Positions 1-9,050 of a stretch of DNA of 11,761 nt are shown here, one piece after another. Location: contig CALSCQ010000323.1 in NCBI GenBank assembly GCA_943704525.1, positions 1-11,761 on the forward strand, read 5' to 3'. Under the pieces are notes generated by a model, which saw only the letters and a program-made list of their open reading frames with translations, did not search any database and had not been told where the DNA came from. The position numbers and the translations under genes were made by a program. Within the stretch, counting starts at the first letter, position 1, and each line of letters opens with the position of its first letter. The stretch comes from Pigoraptor vietnamica (taxonomy: Eukaryota; Opisthokonta; Filasterea).

Positions 1-26
1 CAGTCGTGCTTTAATTTCTCACTCTC

Positions 27-122
27 GTGTGTGTGTGTGTGCGTGTGTGTGCGTGTGGGTGCGTGTGTGGGTGTATGCGAACGTGTGTGTGTGTGCATGT
101 GTATGTGTGTGTGCATGTGTGT
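27..122 (+). repeat. GT-rich microsatellite in the last intron of the first gene
   Basis: An imperfect (GT)n tract broken by GC, GG, AT and AA steps. It fills most of the visible intron and ends about 35 bases before the acceptor at 158-159. TG is on the sense strand of the gene. Confidence 0.85.
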
Positions 123-159
123 TACGTTCTGACGAACTCTCCCTTCCCCGCTCTCTTAG

Positions 160-242
160 GTGTCGACGGCCTCTCTGAGATTGTGGCTGGCATTCAGGCA
201 CTCGGCTACACTTTTGTGGATTCAATGGACCTTGTCATCTAA
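160..242 (+). CDS. 3'-terminal coding exon of an unidentified gene (partial)
   Basis: A GT-rich intron ends in a pyrimidine stretch and an AG at 158-159. The exon then opens with the last two bases of a split codon and reads 26 further codons to a TAA at 240-242. The visible C-terminus has the form LSEIVAGIQALGYTF followed by VDSMDLVI. The pattern of a helix ending in GI-ALGY, then a short strand and an acidic/aliphatic end, resembles the last helix and strand of NodB-type polysaccharide deacetylases, which often end in LPEII-GL-A-GY-FV. That resemblance is an inference from a very short piece, and a different family is quite possible. The alternative frame through this exon runs on to 531 but becomes low-complexity and cysteine/histidine-rich, so I reject it. 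All upstream exons lie outside the window. Confidence 0.5.
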
Positions 243-1321
243 GCACTCCCAGCTCCCATTCTGCAGCGCGCTCACACGCACACGAACGTGCGCGCACACA
301 CACATCCCTATCGAAGACACGCTGTCTTCGTACGTCTCGGCACACTGCACTGATATTGCGATCGCCGTGTACGCAATCGCCTTTTACTTGGACTTTCTCA
401 ATATATACAATCGGAAGACTGAGTCCCCGCAGCACCGTGTGACTGACACCGGCGACCGACCGTTGTCAAATGTGGCGCATTTTCGTGGGTGCCGAGTTGG
501 CCACGGCAATGACGATGACCTGGCGCAGTAGTGGACAATGCAGTGTGCCCTCAAGTGTGCTTGCGTCGGTGGACATTGCTGCGCCGTGGTGAGACATTGC
601 GCGTTGGGTTGGGCTTTTCAAACCGATTGTGCTCGACGCAGCCATGACAGTTACTCTAAGACTTTCACACCCGCGGCCTTGTCTTCTTCTCCATTAAGTG
701 ATCCCGGGACCGGCCTGTGCTGCATACGACCAGCGAATCTACTGCTGCCGCGTACTTGCTGCTGCAGTGCTGCACCGGCTGTGTGTATGTAAAATAGACT
801 GAGCCGGATTTGTGCTTGCGTCAGTTGTGACTGTCATTTCTAACTGTCTCCTGACTGTGGCCGGCCACGGCAGCACACTCACTGGGTGGTTTTGTTTTGA
901 GGCCTAGAATTGGCTTACAAAAGAGAGTGCATTCCAAGGCGACTAATTAAAACTTTACCTGTCAAACAGACATGTCTCGCGCCTGCGATCGTGGGTGTTG
1001 TGAGCGGTTGCATTTTCCTTCGACTCTTAACTTTCGATACTGTAACAATCGAAAAGCCCCAAACGCACTTTCGCGCTTTTAATTACAGTAACTTTCGGTA
1101 GTCCGACCCACACGAAGGTCGCCCGTCGCAGCCCTGAACAAGAGCTTCCATACGATCCGACACAACAACGCAATTCAAAATGCCGACGTACGCGAATTAA
1201 AAAAAACGGCAAATGCAACGAAAGACGCGCGAACGGCACACGCGCTCGACGCACACGGACGCAATCGGTTTCTCCAACACGCAGCGGCAAACGACACACT
1301 TGGCGAGGGTGCGCGCGTCGG
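243..1321. other. Tail-to-tail intergenic region between gene 1 (+) and UBE3A (-)
   Basis: About 1.1 kb without a convincing gene. Short open frames here are low-complexity with no recognisable domain. The left part carries the 3' end of gene 1, including a short CA-rich patch around 280-305. The part from about 900 to 1210 is noticeably AT-richer than the exons and should hold the 3' UTR and polyadenylation region of the minus-strand ubiquitin ligase. A weak inverted pair, TACTGTAA at 1038-1045 and TTACAGTA at 1083-1090, could form a small hairpin near that 3' end. ATTAAA occurs on the plus strand at 946-951, which is far from the TAA at 242. Confidence 0.6.
1078..1083 (-). promoter_or_regulatory. 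Candidate polyadenylation hexamer for the UBE3A gene
   Basis: ATTAAA read on the minus strand, about 240 bases beyond the TAG stop, in an AT-rich stretch. It is placed by sequence and position only. A hexamer occurs by chance often, so support is weak. Confidence 0.3.
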
Positions 1322-4300
1322 CTACACGAGGCCAAACCCCTTGCCATTCTCAATGGCTGTGACGAGCCTGTTCTGCAACTTCTCCTTCGTCGAGTACTCC
1401 GGCAATAGCAGTCGCCCAAAGCACGTGAGCGCCGTCGGGAGGCGGTCCGAATCGGGGCCGTTTCGCTGGATGACAAACGTCAGGTTCGCGAGGCCCCGTA
1501 TGGGCACGCGGTCGCTCCCCGTCACGAACACGAGCAATTGCCGCTTCGACTCGAGCGACATGCCGTGCACGATCGACCAAAACGCGCGAATGACGGGGTG
1601 GTTCGCGCTGTACCCGTCGTCGTACTGCGTCGCGCGCTGCAGGGCGTCAAAGTCCAGGTCCGGCGAGCCGCATATCAGCATTTCGAGCTCCTCCGGGCGA
1701 CAGAGCCGCAACGCGTCCCCGCCACACACGGCGTGGAAGCCGCGCGCAAACGCGGCAAACTGGCGGCGCACGCTGTCGACGAGGAGGTACTTGACGTACG
1801 CGCGCACAAACTCGCCGCGGTTCTCGTTCGTGACGGGCAGGTCGTCGCCCTCGGGGGCCAGGTCGGCGTGCATCAGCATCCCAAAGGACTCCTCCTCAAT
1901 CCGGAACGTGCGACAGAAGACCGACTCGACGTCGCCGTCAAAGTCCAGCAGCGCCTGGAGCCCCTTGGCAAGCGTGGGCTGCGCGTCGTGCAGGTCGCCC
2001 AAGTCCGGCGTAAAGCCGAGCAGCTTGCGGTACACGACGAGCGGGAAGTGGACGTCGAGGTTGATTCCGTTGTAGATGGCGAGGCCGAGCACGATGCCGA
2101 CGAGCTCAAACTCGCGGTCGGACTCGAGCGAGCGCCCGTTGATCCAAAAGTTGCGCGTCTCCTCGCAGTAACAGAACATGCCGTACTCGGGATCAAAGAT
2201 GCGGTCGACGATCACCTGGAAAAACTCCTTCTGCACGCCTCCCATGTCAAGCCCCTCCTCGCCGCCGCCGACGTACTTGACCTTCAGCGGCTTCTTCAGG
2301 TCGTTGCGCCGGCACGCGATTTGGTCCAGCGTGTCTTCAATGAGGTGGTCGCGGCGCACCTCGAGGACCAGGTAGAGGGACGTATACTCCTTCAGCACGG
2401 GGGACAGCGAGACGTCCCTCCGCGCGTCGGCGAGCATTTTCTGCGATTGGAAGACCCACGCCGAGCGGACAAAGGCGTCCTCAAACATCCGGGACATCTG
2501 GACGACGGCGTCAATGTGCATGACGCGTGACTTTGCGGCAGGGTCGAGGAGGTAGGGGTGGTCGAGAAAGGAGAAGCCGTTGTGGAGGATCAGCGCGGGG
2601 CGGTTGTCGCGGCTACGGGGAGAAGGAGGGGATGAGCGAACAGTGTAACAGGCGCGAATGGACCGATAGATGGTAAAGTTGTTGGGGTTTTACGGTGGGA
2701 CATGGAGAGAAGAAGGACCGTGGGTCAGCACTAGCACACAAAACATAGAATATTCACCTCATCCCGAATAGAAATCCCCCCCCCCCCCCCCCCCTCCCCT
2801 CCTCAACAACAACAAACACACCCACCCACTCACACTTAACGCCAAACCGGACGACAGACGCACGCACAAACGCACACGCGCACAGCTCACACTGCGCACG
2901 CCCGCCCGCACCACCCACCCCCAAAGGTGTCCGCCGGCCTTCATCTTTCGCCACACGGCGTACTCTTCCTTGTAGTCGATCTTGCGGCACACGGCGTCGT
3001 TGTGAAACTCGGCAAACGGCACGATCCCCTTGCCGAGCTCGTTCGCATCGTGCAAGAGCCCCACGGCCACAACAGCCGCCACGAGCGTCTCGTCACGCGC
3101 GCGCGTCGGGTGCACGCGACCAGACAGGTGTGCCTGAAGCATGCGCACGGCGCGGAGCATCGACTCGGCGGGGAACTGCGACGCAATCTGCACAAACGCC
3201 CCCGCTGGTCCCGGCGGCAAAGACGCGAGCACCGCGCAGAACTTGCGCAGCAGAGGCTCGTTGGTTGCACGCTGAGCGAGGAGAGGGCTCTCGAGAAGGA
3301 TGCCCAGCTGTCGCGCCTCGGCGGCCGACTCCGGCGGGCGCGCCTCCAGGCGAGAGAGTAGAATCGCCGTCGCGTTCGCGAGGGTCCCCTCAAAGAGCGA
3401 CCTCGGCTCCAGCTGAAGCAGCGTGCTGTACGCCTGCCGCACGGACGGCGAGTCCACGGCGGCCGGTGCGCCCTCGGGCGGAACGACGCCGGGCGGGATG
3501 AAGCTCGCGTTGAGCGATTCCGGCGTCGAAAACACGGTGCGTATGCTGCTCACGAGAAACGTCGGGTCGCCCGACGTGGCGTACGTCTGCACGGCCGATT
3601 CGAGGAGAGGGAGCGTGAGGTGCGTTAGCGAAAGCTCGCTCGAAAAGTCGCTGTCTGCGGACACAGCCGCCGCGTCCGCTACATCCTCGTCGGCACTGCC
3701 GAGGTCAATGTCGTCGGAATCGTACATCTCGTCGGAATCGATTTCCGATGACGCGCATGTCGACTCGCCCGACGGCGGTTCGTCCCTCTCGTCTGCCTCC
3801 ACGCACGTGCGCATGTTGGGAACGGAGCGTGCGCCGCGCAGCCGCGTCTTTCCAGCCGTCCTCTGTGGGACGCCGAGGACTGGCAACGAGAAGACCTCTG
3901 ACGGCTGGTAGATGCACGCAAAGGGAGACGCGCGAAACACGCTGTGCAGAAATGGCCGACGCGAAGGTCCCCGCGCGGGCCCGTTTGACGGAGGGCCAAA
4001 CACGGCGCGCGGAAGGGGCGGCGGAGAACCCGTCTGCGTTGCATGGCACAGGCGGCGCTCCGGACGCGACGCGAGAAAAATGCTCAATGTGCCGGCGATG
4101 TCCGGGGAAAACCGACGGCAGCCTGTGATGTGGGAAGCGAGTGCATCAAAAGGGGGGGGGGGTGAGGAACATGGACGAAGACTCCCAGTCGCTAAAAGAG
4201 AATGGTGTAAGGTAAGTAGTGCCGCGGAACGAGACCAGACGCCAGAAAGAGAGACGCAGACGCCAATCCAAAAAGTTTTTGACTTCCACCACAGCGCACT

Positions 4301-4895
4301 CACGTTTTGACGAAAAGCAGAAGGGGTTCTCGCAGTCGGACGCCCCGCAGCCAACAGTGAGCTGCCTAAAGTATCGCTTGACGAGCCACTCGAATCGCAC
4401 TCGCGAGGCGCCTCCCTCGGTGTGTGGCGCGTCGTAGCTTCGCGCGGGCACGGCGGCCTTCAGCGTAAGGCGCGCGTCCGACAGAGCAGCAAGGTTGCTC
4501 GCGCTCAGGACGGACGCACGCAGCGTTCCCAGGTCCCCGTTAGAGACGGAGCCACCGAGTGTCGCACCCTTCTTCAACGCCTCCGCCAAATCGCTCAGCG
4601 ATCGTCCCAACTTACTCCTCCCAAACCGCGGCGACGACACATTCAACATGTCCTCCCTCGCAAATGCCTCGCGACCCGCGTTTGCAGACGCCCCGTGCTG
4701 CATGACGGCCTGCTGCGACGAGAGCTCCACGGACACGGCCGAGAGGGGCACGCCGAGAGCGGACGCTGTCGTGGGCGCTGACATGCGCTTCACTAGCCGT
4801 TGCCGCTCGTCCGCACCGCCGGTAGACGCAGATTCTTTCGCTATCGGCGAGTGCACGGCCGGCACGTGCGGCGGGCGGTCGCCCACCGCCTCCAT
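1322..4895 (-). CDS. UBE3A: UBE3A-type HECT E3 ubiquitin ligase with AZUL zinc finger, 1028 aa, three exons
   Basis: Coding exons on the minus strand are 4895-4304, 4122-2919 and 2612-1322, with introns of phase 1 (GTGAGT donor) and phase 2 (GTGGGT donor). The product is a HECT ligase, which takes ubiquitin from an E2 onto its own cysteine and passes it to substrate lysines. Residues 166-225 form the AZUL finger found in UBE3A: Cys183, Cys188, Cys193 and Cys223 repeat the family spacing C-x4-C-x4-C-x28/29-C, and the phase-1 intron falls between the third and fourth. In human UBE3A this domain binds the proteasome subunit Rpn10. Residues 305-350 or so are acidic. The HECT domain covers roughly 650-1028; catalytic Cys996 (LTCF context) has 32 residues after it, exactly as in human UBE3A. 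Cys996 and the LLLPEYS motif are intact. The first in-frame ATG, at 4895, has A at -3 and G at +4. The protein is longer than the human form because of about 165 Ser/Ala-rich residues before the AZUL finger. Confidence 0.94.
2776..2794. repeat. C19 homopolymer (G19 on the sense strand) in UBE3A intron 2
   Basis: Nineteen consecutive C on the plus strand, so a run of G in the transcript. It lies inside the 2613-2918 intron and is followed by more C-rich sequence to about 2803. Confidence 0.9.
2801..2895. repeat. CA-rich low-complexity stretch in UBE3A intron 2
   Basis: Irregular CA/CCCA units on the plus strand, which read as TG/TGGG units in the transcript, near the 5' end of the 306-base intron. 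Confidence 0.6.
4152..4162. repeat. G11 homopolymer (C11 on the sense strand) in UBE3A intron 1
   Basis: Eleven consecutive G on the plus strand. In the transcript they form a C run about 30 bases upstream of the acceptor at 4123-4124, so they may act as part of the polypyrimidine tract. Confidence 0.8.
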
Positions 4896-5520
4896 TCTGG
4901 CGTACGTGAGCGAGCACGCATGTCGCGTCCGCGAGGCTTCGAACTCGCAGTCAGCTGTTCGCAAAGCTGTAACGCTACACAAACGGGCCAAGAGTTTCCT
5001 CGTGTGTCGCACGTCAAACGGGTACCGAAGAGACGCGAAATGGCTCGTGGAAAAGAGAGAGAGAGAAGGCGCATTGCGACTGAAACAGAGGACTTTGGCA
5101 CATATTTGCTGCTCCTCCCATTCGTGCACTTGACCAACCCACAAGCAGAGCGAGATCTCGCAAAATTTCGTTGGTTACTGTTACTCTGTTACGCTCGATA
5201 AGCCATTCGGCCGGTTAATTTGACTGGACTGCTTGCGCAAAGAACAAATTTGCGAGATTTTTAAATTATTTTGCCTTGAAGAGTACCTACTCTCCCGCAC
5301 TGTCAACATTGCTGACGACGCAACTCTGCCCGAACTTCGAATCGGAGCCACACAAACCAGAGCACAGAGGAAGCAGTGGGAAAGGGAGAGTGAGGAAAAA
5401 TAGTTGGTCGGACCCGCGTGACAGCGTGCGTGTCGTTGCGCGTGTGTGTGCGTGTGAGTGCGTGTGTGAGTGTCAGTGTGTGTGGGAAGGGTCGCCATTG
5501 GTTCGAGAGCAAGAGCGAAA
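4896..5520. promoter_or_regulatory. Head-to-head promoter region between UBE3A (-) and CEPT1-like (+)
   Basis: These 625 bases separate two divergent start codons and should contain both 5' UTRs and a shared or back-to-back promoter. The segment 5155-5285 is clearly AT-richer than the flanking exons and is the likeliest core. It holds the 10-base palindrome CGAGATCTCG (5151-5160), three GTTAC steps at 5173-5190, and an imperfect inverted pair around TCTCGCAAAATTT (5156-5168) and AAATTTGCGAGA (5246-5257). The minus-strand reading frame upstream of 4895 stays open to 5144 but contains no ATG, so I treat it as UBE3A leader. A GT-rich patch at 5425-5484 lies just before the plus-strand start. No obvious TATA box. 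Confidence 0.6.
5425..5484 (+). repeat. GT-rich simple repeat in the CEPT1-like leader
   Basis: GCGTGTGT-type units ending about 35 bases before the ATG at 5521, so probably in the 5' UTR or at the start of transcription, with TG on the sense strand. Confidence 0.75.
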
Positions 5521-7086
5521 ATGGCCGTCCTCAGCGACCTCCACCTCGCCAACTTGAAGAAGCACAAGTACGCGTGCAACGGCTACTCCATTCTCGACAA
5601 CTATGTCATGTGCCACTTTTGGAATTGGCTCGTGCAATTTGTGCCGCTTTGGATTGCGCCCAATCTCATCACGATTGTGGGCCTCGCCATCAACATTGCC
5701 ACGACGCTCATTCTCGTGTGGTTCTCTCCGAACGCGGACAAGGACGTGAGTGGTTGCGGGGGTGTTGCGCGCCATTTCCCTCCTCCTGCTTGACATGGTT
5801 ATGTGGTGTTTGTGCTGCTGTGTGAGGGAGATTATCGACCCCCCTGTTTGTGTGTTTGTGTGTGTTGTGTGTGCGTGCGTGCGTGCGTGCGGTGTGTTGG
5901 TGTGTGGGGGGTGTATGTACAGTGGGCATGCAGTGGTTTGTTGCGGTGATGCAAGAGAAGCAAAACAGACATGTTTCTCACAAATGTGTGCGTGTGTTCG
6001 CAGGCGCCCGAGTGGGCCTACATGCTCTGCGCGCTCGGCGTCTTCCTCTACCAGACACTCGACGCCATCGACGGCAAGCAGGCGCGGAGGACGAAGACGA
6101 GCTCGCCGCTCGGTGAGCTCTTTGACCACGGCTGCGACTCGGTGTCGATCGCGTTCCTCGTGTACGGCACGGGGATTGCGCTCAAGCTTGGACCGACGAT
6201 GCCGCTTATTGTACTGTGCCTGCTCTTCATGGCCGCGTTCTTCTGCGCACACTGGCAGACGTACGTTACGGGGATCCTCGAGTTTGGAAGGTGTGTTTTT
6301 TTTTTTTGTGTGTCTGTGGGGGGTGTTAATGCGCGTGAGTGCATGAGTGTGATGTTCGCATGCACGAGTGTATTTGTGCGCCCGCTATCAGTGCGTGACT
6401 GCGAGAATGTGCGCGTGACGCGCGCGCGTGTGTGTGTGTGTGTGTGTGAGCGCTGGTGCGTTTATTGCGCCTAATGCCCGCCTCCGCGCAGGGTGGATGT
6501 CACCGAGGGCCAGTTCCTCCTCATGTCCGTGCACATCGTCTCTGCCACGTGCGGCGCTGACTTTTGGCGTCGCTCCCCTCTCGGCGTCGACAACATGAGC
6601 ATAATCCTCGGACTCGCCGTCGGCGGCCTGCTCTACATGGTCTCGCGCATCTGCATCACGATCCTCTTCCGCCACGAATCGGCGACGGTGGCGCGGACGA
6701 GCGTCATATCACCCGTGTTTCCCGTCGTCATCCTGCTCGGCACGGCCAACTACGTCGTGTCGAACGCGCACACGGACGCGCACGTTGCGCATTGCGCCGC
6801 GTTCGTGTTCTCGTACGGGTTTGCCTTCTCCAAGGTCACGAACCAGCTCGTCGTCGCGCAGATGACCAAGACGCCGTTTGTGCTGCTCGACTCTGTGCTC
6901 ATCGGCCCGGTCCTCCTCGCCGTGAACGTACGCCTCGGGTCGGTCGTGGACGAGACGCTGGCGCTGTACGCGTGCATGCTCTTCACGGGGTTCAGCCTCG
7001 TGCAGTACTGCGTGCTCGTGTGCCGCGAGATCTGCGTCTACCTCAACATCTCGTGCTTCACCATTCCGTACCCTCCGCCGCAATGA
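5521..7086 (+). CDS. CEPT1: Choline/ethanolamine phosphotransferase, CDP-alcohol phosphatidyltransferase family, 368 aa, three exons
   Basis: Exons are 5521-5745, 6004-6290 and 6492-7086, with phase-0 and phase-2 introns (GTGAGT and GTGTGT donors). The enzyme moves phosphocholine or phosphoethanolamine from the CDP-alcohol to diacylglycerol, the last Kennedy-pathway step, in ER or Golgi membrane. The family signature is complete: Asp95, Asp98, Gly99, Ala102, Arg103, Gly112, Asp116 and Asp120 in the order D-xx-DG-xx-AR-x8-G-xxx-D-xxx-D; these acidic residues bind the divalent metal and CDP. About ten hydrophobic segments run through the protein, the first around residues 49-68. [20 protein letters not shown] and [11 protein letters not shown] follow the CEPT1/CHPT1 branch more closely than the EPT1/SELENOI branch. 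Head-group choice cannot be read from the sequence. The ATG has A at -3 and G at +4. Length is slightly under the animal enzymes (about 400), mainly from shorter ends. Confidence 0.94.
5847..5918 (+). repeat. TG/TGCG repeat in CEPT1-like intron 1
   Basis: TGTTTGTG units grade into GTGC units (about 5869-5891) and then GGTGTGTTGG. The tract lies mid-intron (5746-6003), with TG on the sense strand. Confidence 0.8.
6296..6307 (+). repeat. T12 run at the start of CEPT1-like intron 2
   Basis: Twelve T directly after the GTGTG of the donor at 6291. A U-rich element this close to the 5' splice site is the kind of site bound by TIA-1-like factors in animals; that role is inference. Confidence 0.75.
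6419..6448 (+). repeat. (CG)n-(TG)n repeat in CEPT1-like intron 2
   Basis: A short alternating CG stretch runs directly into about ten TG units, ending some 40 bases before the acceptor at 6490-6491. It is all alternating purine-pyrimidine. Confidence 0.85.
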
Positions 7087-7135
7087 CACGGGCGCGCCGC
7101 AGCGCTCGCCCGGTGCGCGTTGTAGATTGAGCTGT

Positions 7136-7141
7136 ATTAAA
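7136..7141 (+). promoter_or_regulatory. Candidate polyadenylation hexamer for the CEPT1-like gene
   Basis: ATTAAA, 50 bases after the TGA stop and the only such hexamer close downstream on this strand. A TGTGCG stretch follows at about 7153. Position is reasonable, but the hexamer alone is weak evidence. Confidence 0.45.
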
Positions 7142-7383
7142 TCGCGACTTTAGTGTGCGCGTACAGCATCTCTGTCGCTTTGCGTGACGCTTTTCTCTTT
7201 CGTGCGTGATGTTGCACCGTGCTGCGTCCTGGCTTGGCGCAGGCTTCAAATTCGGAGTATAGAAGTGCGGTACAAAGACCTTCAGCTCGCAGTGGGTCGC
7301 CCGCCGCCTTTGCCAGCCTGTGCGGAGAGATTTCACGCTATTGTTGAGCCAGCGCGACGTATGTCTGTTCGCAGGACTGAAAT

Positions 7384-7450
7384 CACACACACGCGTGGAA
7401 CGTGGAACACACGCACGCACACACACATGCACGCATATACATGTACACAG
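7384..7450. repeat. CA-rich repeat in the PARL-like 3' flank
   Basis: ACACACG, ACGCACGC and ACATGCACGCATA units just beyond the TGA of the minus-strand protease gene. The sense of that gene reads TG. Confidence 0.75.
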
Positions 7451-7465
7451 AGAACGTACAGAGAG

Positions 7466-8988
7466 TCAGCCCACCTTGCCAAGGTCTGCCCACGCCTTCT
7501 TGGCCTCGAGCCACGCGCGCACGACAGGGGCATACGCGTCAAACCGCACAAACTCGTGCCCAAATTTCATGTACAGGTAGCCGAACGCGGCGCCACCGAG
7601 ATGGGCCGCGTGGTCAAAGGCGGACCATCGCATGACGAGCCCAAGCACGTCCAGCCCGACAATCATCAGGAGGCCCGTCTCTGCAGGCACGGAAAGTGGC
7701 ACAAATGGGATCCCTATGCGGCTCTCGGGGTAAGCGAAGGCAGTCGCCGCCACGAGCGAGAGAATGGCGCCGCTCGCGCCCAGCGACGGCACCATGTTGC
7801 GAATGGACAACTGGAGGGAAGGAGGGTGTGAGAGAAGAGATGGGGGCGAGGGGAAAGGGACTGAGTGGAGACAGGGGAGCACGAGCACGCAGCGGAGCGC
7901 GTTGGAGCATGTGGAACGTCTGTCGACGAGGGAAAGGGACACCCAAGGAATTGCGAGAGACAACAAGCGCCGTTCACGAGCATGCGGACCACTCGATGGG
8001 ACACACGGGAGAATCAAATTCGCACCTTGAATGCCGCGCTGGTGAGCGACGCAAACACACCGCCCGTGATGTAAAAGGCGACAAAGTAAGGGGCGCCGAG
8101 GACGTCGTGCAGGTGGCTCCCGAAGCTCCACAGCGCCATCATGTTCAGCCCCAAGTGCCATATCTCCATGTGGCTGAACGTGCTCAACTGCGAGAGAGTG
8201 CCGTGCGCGTGTGAGAATGGCGCAAGTGCGGCATTGTGAGTGTGCTCGACAACACGACTCATCATAACGTGCTTGAGCATCTGTGTGTGCATGCAGTGGA
8301 AAAATGTTGAGCGTGGATGTGGCGAGCGGCGAGGGGGAGGGGGTGGTATGTGACACGCACCAGCATAGGCAGGACGCTCGACGCACGCGGATTGTGCACA
8401 AACAGCGGGCGCATGACATTGCCGACGCGTGGAATGTGCCAGGCCGCAAATACGACCACGTTCGCGAGCGTGAGCGCCGCCAGCGTTTTGGTCGAGTCCG
8501 GCAGCGCACTACGGGAACGCAATAGCAAAGAGGTTTAGGAGGGGAAAAAAAGAAACGCCAAGGCGCAAGTGCGGTATCGAACTCGGGTCGAGATATACAT
8601 CGGAGCAGGACGCCACCCACCGATACTTCTGCACAATTTGGTCCCAGAGCGACCTGTCGGAGTTGAAGCCACCGCTGTCCACGGGCGCGCGAGAGGGCCG
8701 CGTTACCGCTTTGAACTCGTGCCACAGCCTACAGAGGAAACGATAAGTTCGGCCGCAGTGAGGGGACTATGCGCACATACACGAAAACGCACATACACGC
8801 AAACCGCACATACACGCAACGCACGTACGCAACGCACGTAACGCACCTTCGCATCCAACCCTCTGCGGCGGCCCTATACTTGCCATTCTGTTCATAGTCG
8901 ACTATTATTGCGCCAACGAAGGAGATCCCGCCAACCTGTAATGGCATTGCGGTAAGTCGTGGACGCACACGCACACACACGCACTCAT

Positions 8989-9050
<62 letters not shown>

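Larger units (their letters stand above)
7087..7465. other. Tail-to-tail gap between CEPT1-like (+) and PARL-like (-)
   Basis: These 379 bases hold both 3' UTRs and no supported gene. ATTAAA at 7136-7141 suits the plus-strand gene. The right end is a CA-rich repeat which, read from the minus-strand protease gene, is a TG-rich 3' UTR. The transcripts may overlap here. Confidence 0.6.

Noticed and set aside
19-225. His/Thr-repeat and Cys/Val-repeat proteins over the TG/CA tracts (also at 5181-5579, 8729-9430, 10539-11068)
   Set aside because: These are translations of dinucleotide microsatellites inside introns or leaders and have no independent support.
160-531. Long frame continuing past the TAA at 242 in another reading frame
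   Set aside because: It becomes rich in Cys, His and Thr with no domain. The frame ending at 242 gives a protein-like C-terminus directly after a good acceptor.
1538-2530. A 330-codon open frame on the plus strand opposite UBE3A exon 3
   Set aside because: It is the antisense shadow of a GC-rich HECT exon. Composition is R/V/L/D-rich with no domain, and the opposite strand encodes an unmistakable HECT domain.
4896-5144. In-frame extension of UBE3A upstream of the ATG at 4895
   Set aside because: The frame is open to 5144 but contains no ATG, starts only with a TTG, shows no conserved feature, and the ATG at 4895 has a strong context.
5497-5512. GGTTCGAG sequence resembling a tRNA T-loop
   Set aside because: No matching T-stem, anticodon arm or acceptor stem can be drawn around it, and it lies in the leader of the CEPT1-like gene.
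8569-8600. GAGTTCGATAC on the minus strand resembling a tRNA 3' half
   Set aside because: The flanking bases do not form a five-pair T-stem or an acceptor stem. It lies within PARL intron 3.
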